A stretch of DNA of 64,000 nt from Actinoplanes couchii (GCF_016862075.1 NZ_BOMG01000049.1:1-64000); one strand, 5' to 3'. Positions 51,995 to 60,820 are shown, numbered from the stretch's first letter. Program-made: numbers and translations. Notes: a model not told the origin generated them from the letters alone.

Positions 51995-52236
51995 GGGGCC
52001 TTGCCGGGCTCCGGTGAGTCGTAGCGTTCCGGTGTGATCGGGGAACCGGGCTCCTCGTCGGACTTCCGGTAGCCGGCGAGAACGAAACGGAGACCGGCCA
52101 GCAGCACCGCGGCGATCGGTACGGCGATCAGGAACCGGATCAGCACCTGGACGAGGTCTATCTCGTCCAGGATCAGGCGGTACCAGGCCGGCGCGCTGAT
52201 CAGCAGCGCGAACAGCAGAACCGACGGCTTGATCAT
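51991..52236 (-). CDS. Small two-segment membrane protein in the flagellar cluster
   Basis: The 81-residue protein has two hydrophobic stretches, VLLFALLISAPAW (about 6-18) and VLIRFLIAVPIAAVLLAGLRFVLA (about 31-54), and a hydrophilic tail. No family was recognised. It follows the FlhF-like gene by 16 bp on the same strand, so it is probably the last gene of the flhA operon and may be a flagellar accessory protein. Confidence 0.65.
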   Translation of the reverse strand: MIKPSVLLFALLISAPAWYRLILDEIDLVQVLIRFLIAVPIAAVLLAGLRFVLAGYRKSDEEPGSPITPERYDSPEPGKAP

Positions 52237-52252
52237 GACCTGGCCACCCCGG

Positions 52253-53749
52253 TCAGCGGCGGCCGGAGCGGGTCACCCGGCGGGGCATTACCGCCAGTGG
52301 CATGACCTCGGCCGCGATCCGGGCGCAGAGCATCGCCGCCCAGGCGTGCGGGGTGGCCGGTTTGCCGTCCAGCGAGAAGATCGGCACGTCCAGGCCCAGG
52401 ACCGAGGCCGGGTCGGCGGTGAGTTCCACGCTGTGCACCACGAGCGCCTCGACGTCGCCGAGGTTGCGCAGGTGGCGGGCGGTGTCGGCGGTCTTGCGGG
52501 TGGCGTCGACGACGGCCCAGAGCGCGGTGGCGCCGAGCGCGTCGCACATGTCGTTGACCCAGAACGGGTCGGTGCCGCCGACCGGCGCGTCGATCACCAC
52601 CACCCAGGGGTGGTCGGAGCTCTGCAGTTTCTCCGCCCGGGATTCGGCCGAGCCGCGGCTGGAGATCAGCCGGGACGAGTGCAGCCCGGTGCCGGCTGTG
52701 GACGGCCCGGCCAGCAGCAGGTGGGTCTGGTCCACGTGCAGCTGTTCCAGGATGTGTTTGCCGATCGAGACCGCGGTGTGCACCTCGCCGGCGACCACCA
52801 GGATCTCGCCGGGGCCGTCCGGGATGCCGGGTGCGGCGGGGCGGGCGGCGAGGACGCTGAGCACCCCGGCGTACGTGTCCCCGCCGGTGATCTTGCGGGC
52901 CATCGCCTCGGGCATCCCGACCGTCACCAGGTTGCGCTGCACCGCGTCCAGTTCGCCGGCGCCGGTGCGGGCGACAGCGGTGGCGGGTGCGGGCGCCGGG
53001 GAGACCGGGATCGCGTCGTAGACCTCGGCGACCGGCCGGGACCGGGCGGGGGTGGCGGCGGGTTCGGCGGGGCGCACCGGGGTGACCGCCCGGGACGCGG
53101 CCGCCGGCCGGACGGGTGCCGCCGTCTCGCGGGCCTCCCGGGTCTCGCGGAGCTCCGGGGTCTCCCGCTCCCGGGCCGCCGGGCGTTCCGGGAAGGCGGG
53201 CACGGTGGGCAGCGCGGCGGGTAGTGGGCGCTGACCGGAGTTCACCGGCGAACCGGCGGCCGCGGCGGGGCGGAACGGGCGTACCGTAGGCGCGTCCTCG
53301 GTCTTGTCCTCGGCCGGGCGGTGCTTGGCCGGCGGACGGCCCTCCCCGAGGTGCCCGGCGACGTCGAGACCGGCCATCAGCTCGGCGAACGCGGCTCCGG
53401 TCTCTCCGGTGGCGGCGGGCCGGCCCTCTTGACGGGACCGCAGCTCGGCGGTGGTGGGCCCGCGTTCGGTGGTCACCCGGTCCCGGGCCTCCGCCTGTTC
53501 GAGCAGGCTCTCGAAGTTCTGGGTGCCGTTGTTACCGGCGACCGTCTGTTGGGCCATGTCCTCACTGTCCTCGGTTGAATCCGGTACCTCGACGGAAAGC
53601 TCGAAGTGCTGCTTCGCGAAGAAGCCCCCGATGCCACCACTTCGTACCTTGTCGGCGGAGATGATCCGGACGCTTGAGCCGTACTCATCGCGGACCTGAG
53701 CCAGCAGCGGCTCGATGGCCGGTCCCTCAAGCAGCACCCGCGTAGGCAC
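52253..53749 (-). CDS. FlhF-like protein with degenerate GTPase domain
   Basis: The protein has 498 residues. The N-terminal FlhF-like domain (1-55) reads YGSSVRIISADKVRSGGIGGFFAKQ. A Pro/Ala-rich linker (about 110-260) follows. The C-terminal region (about 265-498) has the SRP-GTPase outline, but the P-loop position reads GEVHTAVSIGK (321-331) and the G3 position VIDAPVGG (385-392), and no TKxD-like G4 is seen. It overlaps flhA by 23 bp. FlhF sets flagellar position and number in polar bacteria; here nucleotide binding is doubtful. Confidence 0.7.
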   Translation of the reverse strand: MPTRVLLEGPAIEPLLAQVRDEYGSSVRIISADKVRSGGIGGFFAKQHFELSVEVPDSTEDSEDMAQQTVAGNNGTQNFESLLEQAEARDRVTTERGPTTAELRSRQEGRPAATGETGAAFAELMAGLDVAGHLGEGRPPAKHRPAEDKTEDAPTVRPFRPAAAAGSPVNSGQRPLPAALPTVPAFPERPAARERETPELRETREARETAAPVRPAAASRAVTPVRPAEPAATPARSRPVAEVYDAIPVSPAPAPATAVARTGAGELDAVQRNLVTVGMPEAMARKITGGDTYAGVLSVLAARPAAPGIPDGPGEILVVAGEVHTAVSIGKHILEQLHVDQTHLLLAGPSTAGTGLHSSRLISSRGSAESRAEKLQSSDHPWVVVIDAPVGGTDPFWVNDMCDALGATALWAVVDATRKTADTARHLRNLGDVEALVVHSVELTADPASVLGLDVPIFSLDGKPATPHAWAAMLCARIAAEVMPLAVMPRRVTRSGRR

Positions 53750-55787
53750 CGTTCACCACCCCTATCGTCTCGATCTGTGCGGTGGAACCAGAGATTTCGC
53801 TGTACGACAGCACCTGGATCCGGCGGGAACCGGCTCGCAGCAGTCGCATCAGTGGCAGCCGCAGCTGTGGCGAGCAGGCCAGGATCGGGTTGAGTCCCTG
53901 CTGCTCGGCAGCTTCGGAGAGCCGGCTGGACTCGCTGACGATCGCTTCGGCGCGCATGCCGTCGATCGCCATGAAGGCGCCGGTCTCGCTGGGCCGCAGC
54001 GATTCGAGCAGACTCTGCTCGAGCATCGGGTCGAGTGTGATCACGGTGAGCCGGCCCGCTGTCGTGTACTGGGCGGCGATGGCCGGGCCGAGGGCGCCGC
54101 GCGCCGCCTCGACCAGCCCGTCGTGATCGAGCGAGACCTTGGACCGCAGCGAGAGCGACTCGAAGATGCGGACCAGGTCGCGGATCGGCACACCCTCGTC
54201 GAGCAGCGCCTGCAGCACCTTCTGGACCTGGCCGAGGCTGAGCTGGGCCGGGGTCAGCTCCTCGACGACCACCGGATGGGTGCGTTTGACCATCTCGGTG
54301 AGCGCCCGGACGTCCTCGCGGCCGAGCAGGCGGCTGGCGTTGGTGCGGACGATCTCGGCGAGGTGCGTGATGATCACCGAGGCCCGGTCCACCACCGTCG
54401 CGCCGGAGATCTCGGCCTGGTAGTGCAGTTCGGCGGGCACCCACTTGCCGGCCAGTCCGAAGACCGGTTCGACACCGGCCCGGCCGGGCAGCGCGTTGAG
54501 CCCTTCACCGATGGCCAGGACGGTGCCCGGCGGGGCCTGGCCGGTGCCCGCGTCGACCCCGGAGATCCGGATGGCGTACGAGGAGAGCGGCAGGTCCAGG
54601 TCGTCGCGGGTCCGGACCGGGGGCATGATCACACCGAGTTCCATGGCCATCTTGCGGCGCAGGGCCCGGACCCGGTCGAGCAGGTCGCCGCTGCCCGGGT
54701 CGACCAGGTCGACCAGGTCGGGGGCGAGCGCCAGTTCGAGCGGGTCGATCCGCATCTCACCGAGCAGTTGTTCCGGCGAGTCCGGGGCGGGCATGTCGGG
54801 GGCGTCGGCGGGTGGTTTGCCGCCCGGGCCCGCGGCGGCGTCGGCCGGCGCCTCCTCCGGATCCTTCACCCGCTGGGCGATCGCCAGGACCGCCCCGCCG
54901 ACCAGCAGGAACGGCAGTTTCGGCAGGCCGGGGATGATGCACAGGGCGAGCGCGGCGCCGCCGCCGATCCGCAGGGCGAGCTTGTTCTGGCTGAGCTGGG
55001 TGGTGACGGTGGTGCCCATGTCGCCGGAGGTGGCCGAGCGGGTCACGATCAGACCGGTGGCGACCGACAACAGCAGCGCGGGGATCTGCGAGACCAGGCC
55101 GTCGCCGATGCTCAGCATGCTGTAGTGGTTCATCGCGTCGACCGGGGCCATGTCGGCCTGCAGGATGCCGACCGCGAACCCGCCGACCAGGTTGATCACC
55201 GTGATGATGATGGCCGCGATGGCGTCGCCCTTGACGAATTTGGAGCCACCGTCCATGGCGCCGTAGAAGTCGGCCTCGGAGGCCACCTCGGCGCGGCGTT
55301 TCTTGGCCTCGGCGTCGTCGATCAGGCCGGCGTTCAGGTCGGCGTCGATCGCCATCTGCTTGCCGGGCATCGCGTCGAGGGTGAACCGGGCGCCGACCTC
55401 GGCGACCCGCTCGGCACCCTTGGTGACCACGATCATCTGGACGATCACCAGGATCGAGAAGATCACCAGACCGATGACCAGGTTGCCACCGACGACGAAG
55501 CTGCCGAACGCGTGGATCACCTTGCCGGCGTCGCCGTCCCGCAGCACCAGCCGGGTGGCGCTGATGTTGAGCGCCAGCCGGAACAGGGTCATCACCAGGA
55601 GCAGAGCCGGGAAAATGGCGAAGTCCAGCGGTTTCTGGACGAACATGGAGATCAACAGGACGAGCAGGGCGCACGTGATGTTCACGGCGATGAAGAGGTC
55701 GAGCAGGAAGGTCGGGAGGGGAACGACCATCATGATGATGATGCCGACGACCCCGACGGGTACGGCGAACCTGCTCACCTTCTGCAT
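53727..55787 (-). CDS. flhA: Flagellar export gate protein FlhA
   Basis: The 686-residue protein has about eight membrane segments in residues 10-330, including VGVVGIIIMMVVPLPTFLLDLFI and the conserved FHIPED-like region GARFTLDAMPGKQMAIDADLNAG. The C-terminal cytoplasmic domain (about 340-680) binds chaperone-substrate pairs. A candidate flagellar promoter lies 75 bp upstream. It is the first gene of a three-gene run with the FlhF-like and small membrane genes. Confidence 0.96.
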   Translation of the reverse strand: MQKVSRFAVPVGVVGIIIMMVVPLPTFLLDLFIAVNITCALLVLLISMFVQKPLDFAIFPALLLVMTLFRLALNISATRLVLRDGDAGKVIHAFGSFVVGGNLVIGLVIFSILVIVQMIVVTKGAERVAEVGARFTLDAMPGKQMAIDADLNAGLIDDAEAKKRRAEVASEADFYGAMDGGSKFVKGDAIAAIIITVINLVGGFAVGILQADMAPVDAMNHYSMLSIGDGLVSQIPALLLSVATGLIVTRSATSGDMGTTVTTQLSQNKLALRIGGGAALALCIIPGLPKLPFLLVGGAVLAIAQRVKDPEEAPADAAAGPGGKPPADAPDMPAPDSPEQLLGEMRIDPLELALAPDLVDLVDPGSGDLLDRVRALRRKMAMELGVIMPPVRTRDDLDLPLSSYAIRISGVDAGTGQAPPGTVLAIGEGLNALPGRAGVEPVFGLAGKWVPAELHYQAEISGATVVDRASVIITHLAEIVRTNASRLLGREDVRALTEMVKRTHPVVVEELTPAQLSLGQVQKVLQALLDEGVPIRDLVRIFESLSLRSKVSLDHDGLVEAARGALGPAIAAQYTTAGRLTVITLDPMLEQSLLESLRPSETGAFMAIDGMRAEAIVSESSRLSEAAEQQGLNPILACSPQLRLPLMRLLRAGSRRIQVLSYSEISGSTAQIETIGVVNGAYAGAA

Positions 55788-55948
55788 CTTCAGGGCACCT
55801 TCCGAACGTGGGCAGTCCGATGGCCATCCGAGCCCCGCCGACGCCTTCCTGGCTTCGTTCTGTTCGGCGTTGAGTCACCGTCGCTGAGCCACGCACCGAT
55901 CTTCCCTGCTCTTGCGGTGCGATGTGAGGAAAACTCCGGAATCGGTGG
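55788..55948 (-). other. 161-bp flhA leader region
   Basis: It separates flhB from flhA on the same strand and holds the candidate promoter at 55861-55888. It is too short for a gene such as fliQ. Confidence 0.6.
55861..55888 (-). promoter_or_regulatory. Candidate flagellar sigma promoter for flhA
   Basis: On the minus strand CTCAGCG starts at 55888; after CTCA come 16 nt and GCCGAACA (55868-55861). The predicted start is about 67 bp before flhA. Confidence 0.65.
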
Positions 55949-57040
55949 TTATGACGTAGCTGGGGTCGGATTCGGGTTGCGGTGCAAACCGGCCGCCGCA
56001 CCACGCGCCTTGAGGCTCATCACGAACGCCAGCACCTTGGCCACCGCGCCGAAGAACTCCGGCGGGATCTCCTGGCCGACCTCGCAGCCCTTGTCCAGCG
56101 CCCGGGCCAGCGCGATGTCCTGCACCATCGGCACCCGGTTCTCGGTGGCCAGGTCCCGGATCTTCTGGGCCAGCGGGCCCTGGCCCTTGGCGACCACCTG
56201 CGGGGCGCCCTTCTCCGGCTCGTACCGCAGCGCCACCGCCACGTGCACCGGGTTGACCACCACCACGTCCGCGGTGGGCACGTCGGCCATCTGCCGGTTC
56301 CGGGCCATCGCCATCTGCTTGGCCCGGATCTGGGCCTTGATGTGCGGGTCGCCCTCGGTGTTCTTGTACTCCTGCTTGACCTCCTCCTTGGTCATCCGCA
56401 GCTGCTTCTTGGTTCGCCGCCGCACCACGAAGTAGTCGGCCGCGGCCATCACGATGCCCGCCGCCGCGGCCGCCCGGATGAGCCGGATCGCGGCCTCGCT
56501 GATCGTGGCGAGCAGCGTGGCCATCGGCAGCCGCCCGGCGCTGAGCAGCACCGGGACGATGTCCTTCATCGTCATCCACAGCACCGCGCCCAGCACCCCG
56601 GTCTTGATCAACGCCTTGGCGCCCTCCCAGAGCGACTGGGTGCCGAACATCTTCTTGATGCCGGGGAGCGGGTTGAGCCGGTTGAACTTGGGGATGAAGA
56701 GCTTGGTGGCGACCCGGATGCCGCCCTGGGCGCCGGCCGCCGCGACACCGACCGCCATCATGGTCACCGCCAGCGGCAGCACCGCCCAGGCGGCGCTCAT
56801 CAGCGCGTCCCGGAAAATGGCCAGGCACTTGCCCGGGTCCGGGTTCTGCACGGTGTCCGGGATCTTCTCCATCAACTCCATGGCGCGGTCCATGGCCGTC
56901 TGCAGGGTGCGCGGCAGCATCACGCTCGCGGCCAGCATCCCCAGCCAGGCGCCGAGGTCCTGGGTCTTGCCGATCTGGCCTTCCTGCTTGGCCTTCTTCA
57001 GCTTTTGAGCTGTCGGTTCCTCGGTCTTCTCACCCGACAC
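55949..57040 (-). CDS. flhB: Flagellar export switch protein FlhB with NPVH motif
   Basis: The 363-residue protein begins EKTEEPTAQKLKKAKQEGQI and has four membrane segments to about residue 205. The cytoplasmic domain has the autocleavage position as NPVH (263-266) instead of NPTH, within VVVVNPVHVAVALRY. FlhB changes export specificity after cleavage between Asn and Pro. The Val substitution keeps Asn and Pro. It follows fliR by 24 bp. Confidence 0.94.
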   Translation of the reverse strand: MSGEKTEEPTAQKLKKAKQEGQIGKTQDLGAWLGMLAASVMLPRTLQTAMDRAMELMEKIPDTVQNPDPGKCLAIFRDALMSAAWAVLPLAVTMMAVGVAAAGAQGGIRVATKLFIPKFNRLNPLPGIKKMFGTQSLWEGAKALIKTGVLGAVLWMTMKDIVPVLLSAGRLPMATLLATISEAAIRLIRAAAAAGIVMAAADYFVVRRRTKKQLRMTKEEVKQEYKNTEGDPHIKAQIRAKQMAMARNRQMADVPTADVVVVNPVHVAVALRYEPEKGAPQVVAKGQGPLAQKIRDLATENRVPMVQDIALARALDKGCEVGQEIPPEFFGAVAKVLAFVMSLKARGAAAGLHRNPNPTPATS

Positions 57041-57064
57041 ACCACACCCCCCGCACCGCCGGGC

Positions 57065-57829
57065 TCAGCCGCCGCTGAGCTGGATCACCACGTTGACCGC
57101 CTTCTCGACGATCGTGTCCAGAGCTCCCGGCAGCAGCCCGATGGCGATGCCGGCGAGCGTGGCGAGCAGGAAGATCTTGATCGGGAAGCCGAGCTGGAAC
57201 GCGTTCAGCGCCGGGGCCACCCGGTTCAGCAGGCCGAGCGCCACGTCGGCCAGGAACAGCACGGCGATCAGCGGCCCGGCGATCTGGACCGCGGCCATGA
57301 AGAACTCGCCGACCCCGCGGAGCAGCAGCTTGCTCAGCGTCTCCAGGTCGAAGCTGGCGTCCAGCGGCAGGGTCCGGAAGCTCTGCAGGAAACCCCGCAG
57401 GATCATCTGGTGGCCGTCGCTGGCGAAGAGCAGGGTCAGCGCCACCAGGTTGTAGAACCGGCCGAAGATCGAGGCGCTGCTCTGCGAGAACGGGTCGTAC
57501 GTCGCGGCCAGGGTGAACCCGCCGAAGAGGTCGAGCAGGTCACCGGCGGCCTGAACGGACGCGAAGAGCATCAGGGTCAGGAAACCCAGCGACGCGCCGA
57601 CGAACGCCTGCATCAGTACGTTGAAGATCAGGTCCTTGGTCTCGAACGAGATCGGCCCGCTCTTCATGTAGGGCATCATCGGCAGCGTCAGCCCCACCGA
57701 CAGCAGCGCCTTGACCTGGGCCGGGATGAGCTTGGAGTTGAACGGCGGGCAGAGCATCATCCACGCGCCGGTCCGTACCGCCCCCAACATGACGGTCAGG
57801 AACTGTTCGGTGGCGAGAGTGAAGTCCAT
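57065..57829 (-). CDS. fliR: Flagellar export gate protein FliR
   Basis: The 254-residue membrane protein has about six hydrophobic segments, with TGAWMMLCPPFNSKLIPAQVKALLSVGL at the N-terminus in pieces and GFPIKIFLLATLAGIAIGLLPG at the end. It starts 4 bp after the fliP stop; the usual fliQ is not between them. Confidence 0.92.
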   Translation of the reverse strand: MDFTLATEQFLTVMLGAVRTGAWMMLCPPFNSKLIPAQVKALLSVGLTLPMMPYMKSGPISFETKDLIFNVLMQAFVGASLGFLTLMLFASVQAAGDLLDLFGGFTLAATYDPFSQSSASIFGRFYNLVALTLLFASDGHQMILRGFLQSFRTLPLDASFDLETLSKLLLRGVGEFFMAAVQIAGPLIAVLFLADVALGLLNRVAPALNAFQLGFPIKIFLLATLAGIAIGLLPGALDTIVEKAVNVVIQLSGG

Positions 57830-57833
57830 CGCC

Positions 57834-58598
57834 TCAGTACGACCCCACCAGCGCCATGATGATCAGGGCCCAGCCGTCGACCAGCACGAACAGCAGCAGT
57901 TTGAACGGCAGCGCCACGGTCACCGGGGGCAGCATCATCATGCCCAGCGACATCAGGGACGCCGACACCACGAGGTCGATGATCAGGAACGGGATGAAGA
58001 TGACGAACCCGATGATGAACGCGGCCCGCAGCTCGGAGAGGACAAACGCGGGGATCAGCGTGGTCAGCGGCACCGCCTGGATGTTCGCCGGCTTCTTCGC
58101 CCCGGACACCTTGGTCAGCAGGGCCACCTCGTCCGGGCGGGTCACCGTGTACATGAACTCCCGTAACGGCTGGATCCCGTCCTTGAACGCCTGGGACTGG
58201 GTCTTGTCGCCCTTGAGATAGGGCTGGACACCCTGTTCGTTCACGGCGGACACGGTCGGGCCCATGATGAACATGCTCAGAAACAGGGCCAGGCCGGCGA
58301 GCACCTGGTTCGGCGGCATGCTGGTCAGCCCGAGCGCGTTGCGGGTGATGCCGAGGACCATGAAGACCTTGGTGAAACAGGTGCAGAGCAGCAGCAGGGC
58401 CGGCGCCACCGAGAGCAGGGTCAGGCCGAGCACGATCACCAGTGACGAGGCCGGGCGGCTGCCGTCCGGGTTCGTACCGTTCAGTTCGATGTTGATGCCG
58501 GGCGCCGGGGTCGGCGCGGGAGCCGCGTCCGCGGCGGCCGGGAGGAGTACCACGGTGGCCGCCAGCATGAGCAGCGGAATCACGCGCCTCATGGTCAT
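57834..58598 (-). CDS. fliP: Flagellar export gate protein FliP
   Basis: The 254-residue protein has a signal-like N-terminus (RRVIPLLMLAATVVLLPAAADA), then membrane segments with VLGITRNALGLTSMPPNQVLAGLALFLSMF in pieces and the conserved AFVLSELRAAFIIGF. The end FKLLLFVLVDGW is intact, so no frameshift explains the missing fliQ. ATG 58598 overlaps the fliO stop as ATGA. Confidence 0.95.
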   Translation of the reverse strand: MTMRRVIPLLMLAATVVLLPAAADAAPAPTPAPGINIELNGTNPDGSRPASSLVIVLGLTLLSVAPALLLLCTCFTKVFMVLGITRNALGLTSMPPNQVLAGLALFLSMFIMGPTVSAVNEQGVQPYLKGDKTQSQAFKDGIQPLREFMYTVTRPDEVALLTKVSGAKKPANIQAVPLTTLIPAFVLSELRAAFIIGFVIFIPFLIIDLVVSASLMSLGMMMLPPVTVALPFKLLLFVLVDGWALIIMALVGSY

Positions 58599-59029
58599 CG
58601 CCTCGACGTCCGCTCGCGGATCGTCTCCAGTGCCGTCACCCAGGTCCGCGGGGAGAGCACCGATCCGTCCAGCCGGGCGGCGATGCTTCCGGGATGGCGG
58701 TCCGGCAGCTTGAGGTGGGCGTGCAACCCGTCCTCCTCGACCTCCATCTCGAGGTGCTGCTCGGTCTCGTCCTCCGCGGTCACGAACGCCACCAGGTCGG
58801 CCTCGCCGAGCAGGCTGACCCGTTCCTCGGTGATCCCGACGACCAGCGCCTTGTCGGCCACCCGGATCACCGCCACCGCCGAGCCACGGCTGAGCTGCTG
58901 CCGGTCCAGGACGGCCAGCGGCCCGCTCGCGCGGGAGGCGTAGGGCCGGCGCACCAGCCGGGCCAGCGCCCACATCAGCAGCAGGACGAAGACGAGTGCC
59001 AGCAGCACCCGGAAGGTCAGCGGGATCAA
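58595..59029 (-). CDS. fliO: Flagellar biosynthesis protein FliO
   Basis: The 144-residue protein has one membrane segment (VLLALVFVLLLMWALARLV) and a cytoplasmic domain with LAVLDRQQLSRGSAVAVIRVADKALVVGITEE in pieces, the FliO pattern. It aids FliP ring assembly. TTG 59029 follows the fliN stop by 5 bp, with GGAG upstream. Confidence 0.87.
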   Translation of the reverse strand: MIPLTFRVLLALVFVLLLMWALARLVRRPYASRASGPLAVLDRQQLSRGSAVAVIRVADKALVVGITEERVSLLGEADLVAFVTAEDETEQHLEMEVEEDGLHAHLKLPDRHPGSIAARLDGSVLSPRTWVTALETIRERTSRR

Positions 59030-59034
59030 GACCG

Positions 59035-59796
59035 TTACTCCACGCCCGGGTTGACGATCTCGGTGATCCGGATGCCGAAGTTCTCGTCCACCACGACGAC
59101 CTCGCCGCGGGCGATCAACCGGCCGTTCACCAGCAGGTCCGCCGGGCTGCCGGCGGCCCGGTCCAGTTCGACGATCGCGCCGGGGATGAGCCCGAGCAGC
59201 TCCCGCACGCTCATCCGGGTCCGGCCCAGTTCGGCCGAGACCTCCATCTCGACGTCGTGCAGCATGTCCAGGCCGCCGCGGCTGCCTCCGGCCGACCGGG
59301 TCGGCGCGATCCGCGGGGCGGCGGCGATGTCCACCGCGCCCGGGTCGTCGCCCGGCCACTGGCTCAGGACCAGGCCGAGGACCGCGCGGATCTCCGACTC
59401 GTCGCGCAGCGGCACCGCGACGGCGCCCTCCTTGGCGGCCAGCGCGCTGAGGGCGACCGCGGGTTCCATCAGCTGGCCGGGGTCGAGGACCACCGGCCCG
59501 AAGACCCGGGCGGCCGCCTCCAGAGCGGGACGGACCGCCGCGGTCAGGTCCAGTTCACCGAGCGGGCTCTCCCGGAGCGCGTCCGCGAGATCCTGGCCGA
59601 CCACCACGACGACCTCGCCGGAGGCGGCTCCGGTGAACCGCGCGGTGATCGCCTGGCCCTCGATCACCGTCCCGGCGTCCGGTACCACCGGATCGGCGGC
59701 CACCAGGGCACGGCTGGTGGGCAGGACGGCCAGCGCGGCATCGGCGGCGTTGCGGGCGAGCGCGAGCTGGGGCGCGGTCATGGTGGGCGCGGTCAT
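59035..59796 (-). CDS. fliN: Flagellar motor switch protein FliN, long form
   Basis: The protein has 253 residues. The C-terminal SpoA/FliN domain (about 170-250) has LHDVEMEVSAELGRTRMSVRELLGLIPGAIVELDR in pieces and GRLIARGEVVVVDENFGIRI. The N-terminal 150 residues form an extra domain like that of FliY, but the CheC phosphatase motif was not recognised. ATG 59796 overlaps the fliM stop by 4 bp. Confidence 0.9.
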   Translation of the reverse strand: MTAPTMTAPQLALARNAADAALAVLPTSRALVAADPVVPDAGTVIEGQAITARFTGAASGEVVVVVGQDLADALRESPLGELDLTAAVRPALEAAARVFGPVVLDPGQLMEPAVALSALAAKEGAVAVPLRDESEIRAVLGLVLSQWPGDDPGAVDIAAAPRIAPTRSAGGSRGGLDMLHDVEMEVSAELGRTRMSVRELLGLIPGAIVELDRAAGSPADLLVNGRLIARGEVVVVDENFGIRITEIVNPGVE

Positions 59797-60740
59797 CGGC
59801 GGCCAGACTCCTTGGGCGAGCTCTCCTGGGGCGACGGCACGACGAGACACGCGAGCCGAGCGCCTTGGTTACCGGGGACTGCATGAGCGAAAACGATCTC
59901 GTTCACGGTCACGTCGAGCGGCCGGCTGGTCGGATGTCCGAGCGGGACGACGTCGCCGGGGCGTAGGTCCACGATGTCATCGGTACGCATCCGAATGGGC
60001 TGAAATCGCACAGCCACGTCGATCGGAGCGGCGGAAAGTCCGGCGGTCAGGTTCCGCAGCGAGGTGTCCCGCTCCTCGCGTTCGGCGGCGCTCAGCACGA
60101 TCGTCTCGGTCTTGGAGAGCACCGGCAGGATCATGTTGAACGGCAGGCAGATCGTGGAGATGCACTCCTCCGCGCCGATCTTGGTCTCCAGGGACGCCAC
60201 CACCACCGCGTCGCCCGGTGCGTGGGCCCGCAGGAACTGCGCGTTGTACTCGATCTCCTTGAGCTTCGGCGACAGGTCGACCATGCTCTCGAAGCCGTAG
60301 CGCAACTCGCCGAGCATCCGCTCGATCAGGCCGCGCAGCAGCGGCATCTCCACATCGGTCAGCGGCCGTTCCGGCTGGGCGCCGCCCGGTCCGCCGAGCA
60401 TGTGGTCGATGGCGGTCATCACCGCGGACTGGGCGATCTCCAGCAGTGCGGTACCGGGCAGCGGGTCGAGGCTGACCACCGCGATGATCGTCGGGTTCGC
60501 GAGCGAGGCGACGTACTCGTCGTAGTTGAGCTGCTCGATGGAGATCAGGCTGACGTTGCTGACCGCCCGGAGCCGGGTGGTCAGCAGGGTTCCGCAGCTC
60601 CGCGCGTACGTCTCGAAGGCGATCTGCAGCGTGCGGACATGCTCGCGGGAGAGCTTGATGGGGCGCCGGAAGTCGTACGCGGTCGGTCCGCCCTGACCGC
60701 GACGTGAAATCCTGCCGGGGGTACGCGAAGCGGTGGTCAC
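59793..60740 (-). CDS. fliM: Flagellar motor switch protein FliM
   Basis: The 315-residue protein has YDFRRPIKLSREHVRTLQIAFETYARS, the middle domain with NPTIIAVVSLDPLPG and DHMLGGPGG, and the C-terminal SpoA domain with DIVDLRPGDVVPLGHPTSRPL. The N-terminal EIDAL-type CheY-binding peptide is not evident; the first 20 residues are basic. GTG 60740 lies directly downstream of a candidate promoter. Confidence 0.94.
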   Translation of the reverse strand: MTTASRTPGRISRRGQGGPTAYDFRRPIKLSREHVRTLQIAFETYARSCGTLLTTRLRAVSNVSLISIEQLNYDEYVASLANPTIIAVVSLDPLPGTALLEIAQSAVMTAIDHMLGGPGGAQPERPLTDVEMPLLRGLIERMLGELRYGFESMVDLSPKLKEIEYNAQFLRAHAPGDAVVVASLETKIGAEECISTICLPFNMILPVLSKTETIVLSAAEREERDTSLRNLTAGLSAAPIDVAVRFQPIRMRTDDIVDLRPGDVVPLGHPTSRPLDVTVNEIVFAHAVPGNQGARLACLVVPSPQESSPKESGRR

Positions 60741-60747
60741 GTCGTCC

Positions 60748-60775
60748 TCATCGGCTCACTTACCGATCCGCTGAG
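60748..60775 (-). promoter_or_regulatory. Candidate flagellar sigma promoter for fliM
   Basis: On the minus strand CTCAGCGGATCGG starts at 60775; 16 nt after CTCA comes GCCGATGA (60755-60748). The predicted start falls within a few bases of the fliM GTG, so the transcript would be almost leaderless. Confidence 0.6.
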
Positions 60776-60781
60776 CCGTAT

Positions 60782-60808
60782 GGGCGAGTCTCCTGGGGAG
60801 ACCCGCCC
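60782..60808 (-). terminator. Hairpin between fliL and fliM
   Basis: GGGCG and GTCTCC (60782-60793) pair with GGAGAC and CGCCC (60797-60808) with one mismatch. It lies upstream of the candidate fliM promoter and may end part of the flgE/motAB-fliL transcript. Confidence 0.6.
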
Positions 60809-60820
60809 GGCCGGCCGGTG

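Noticed and set aside
55788..55948. Hidden fliQ between flhB and flhA
   Set aside because: The gap is only 161 bp and no two-helix frame is present on either strand.
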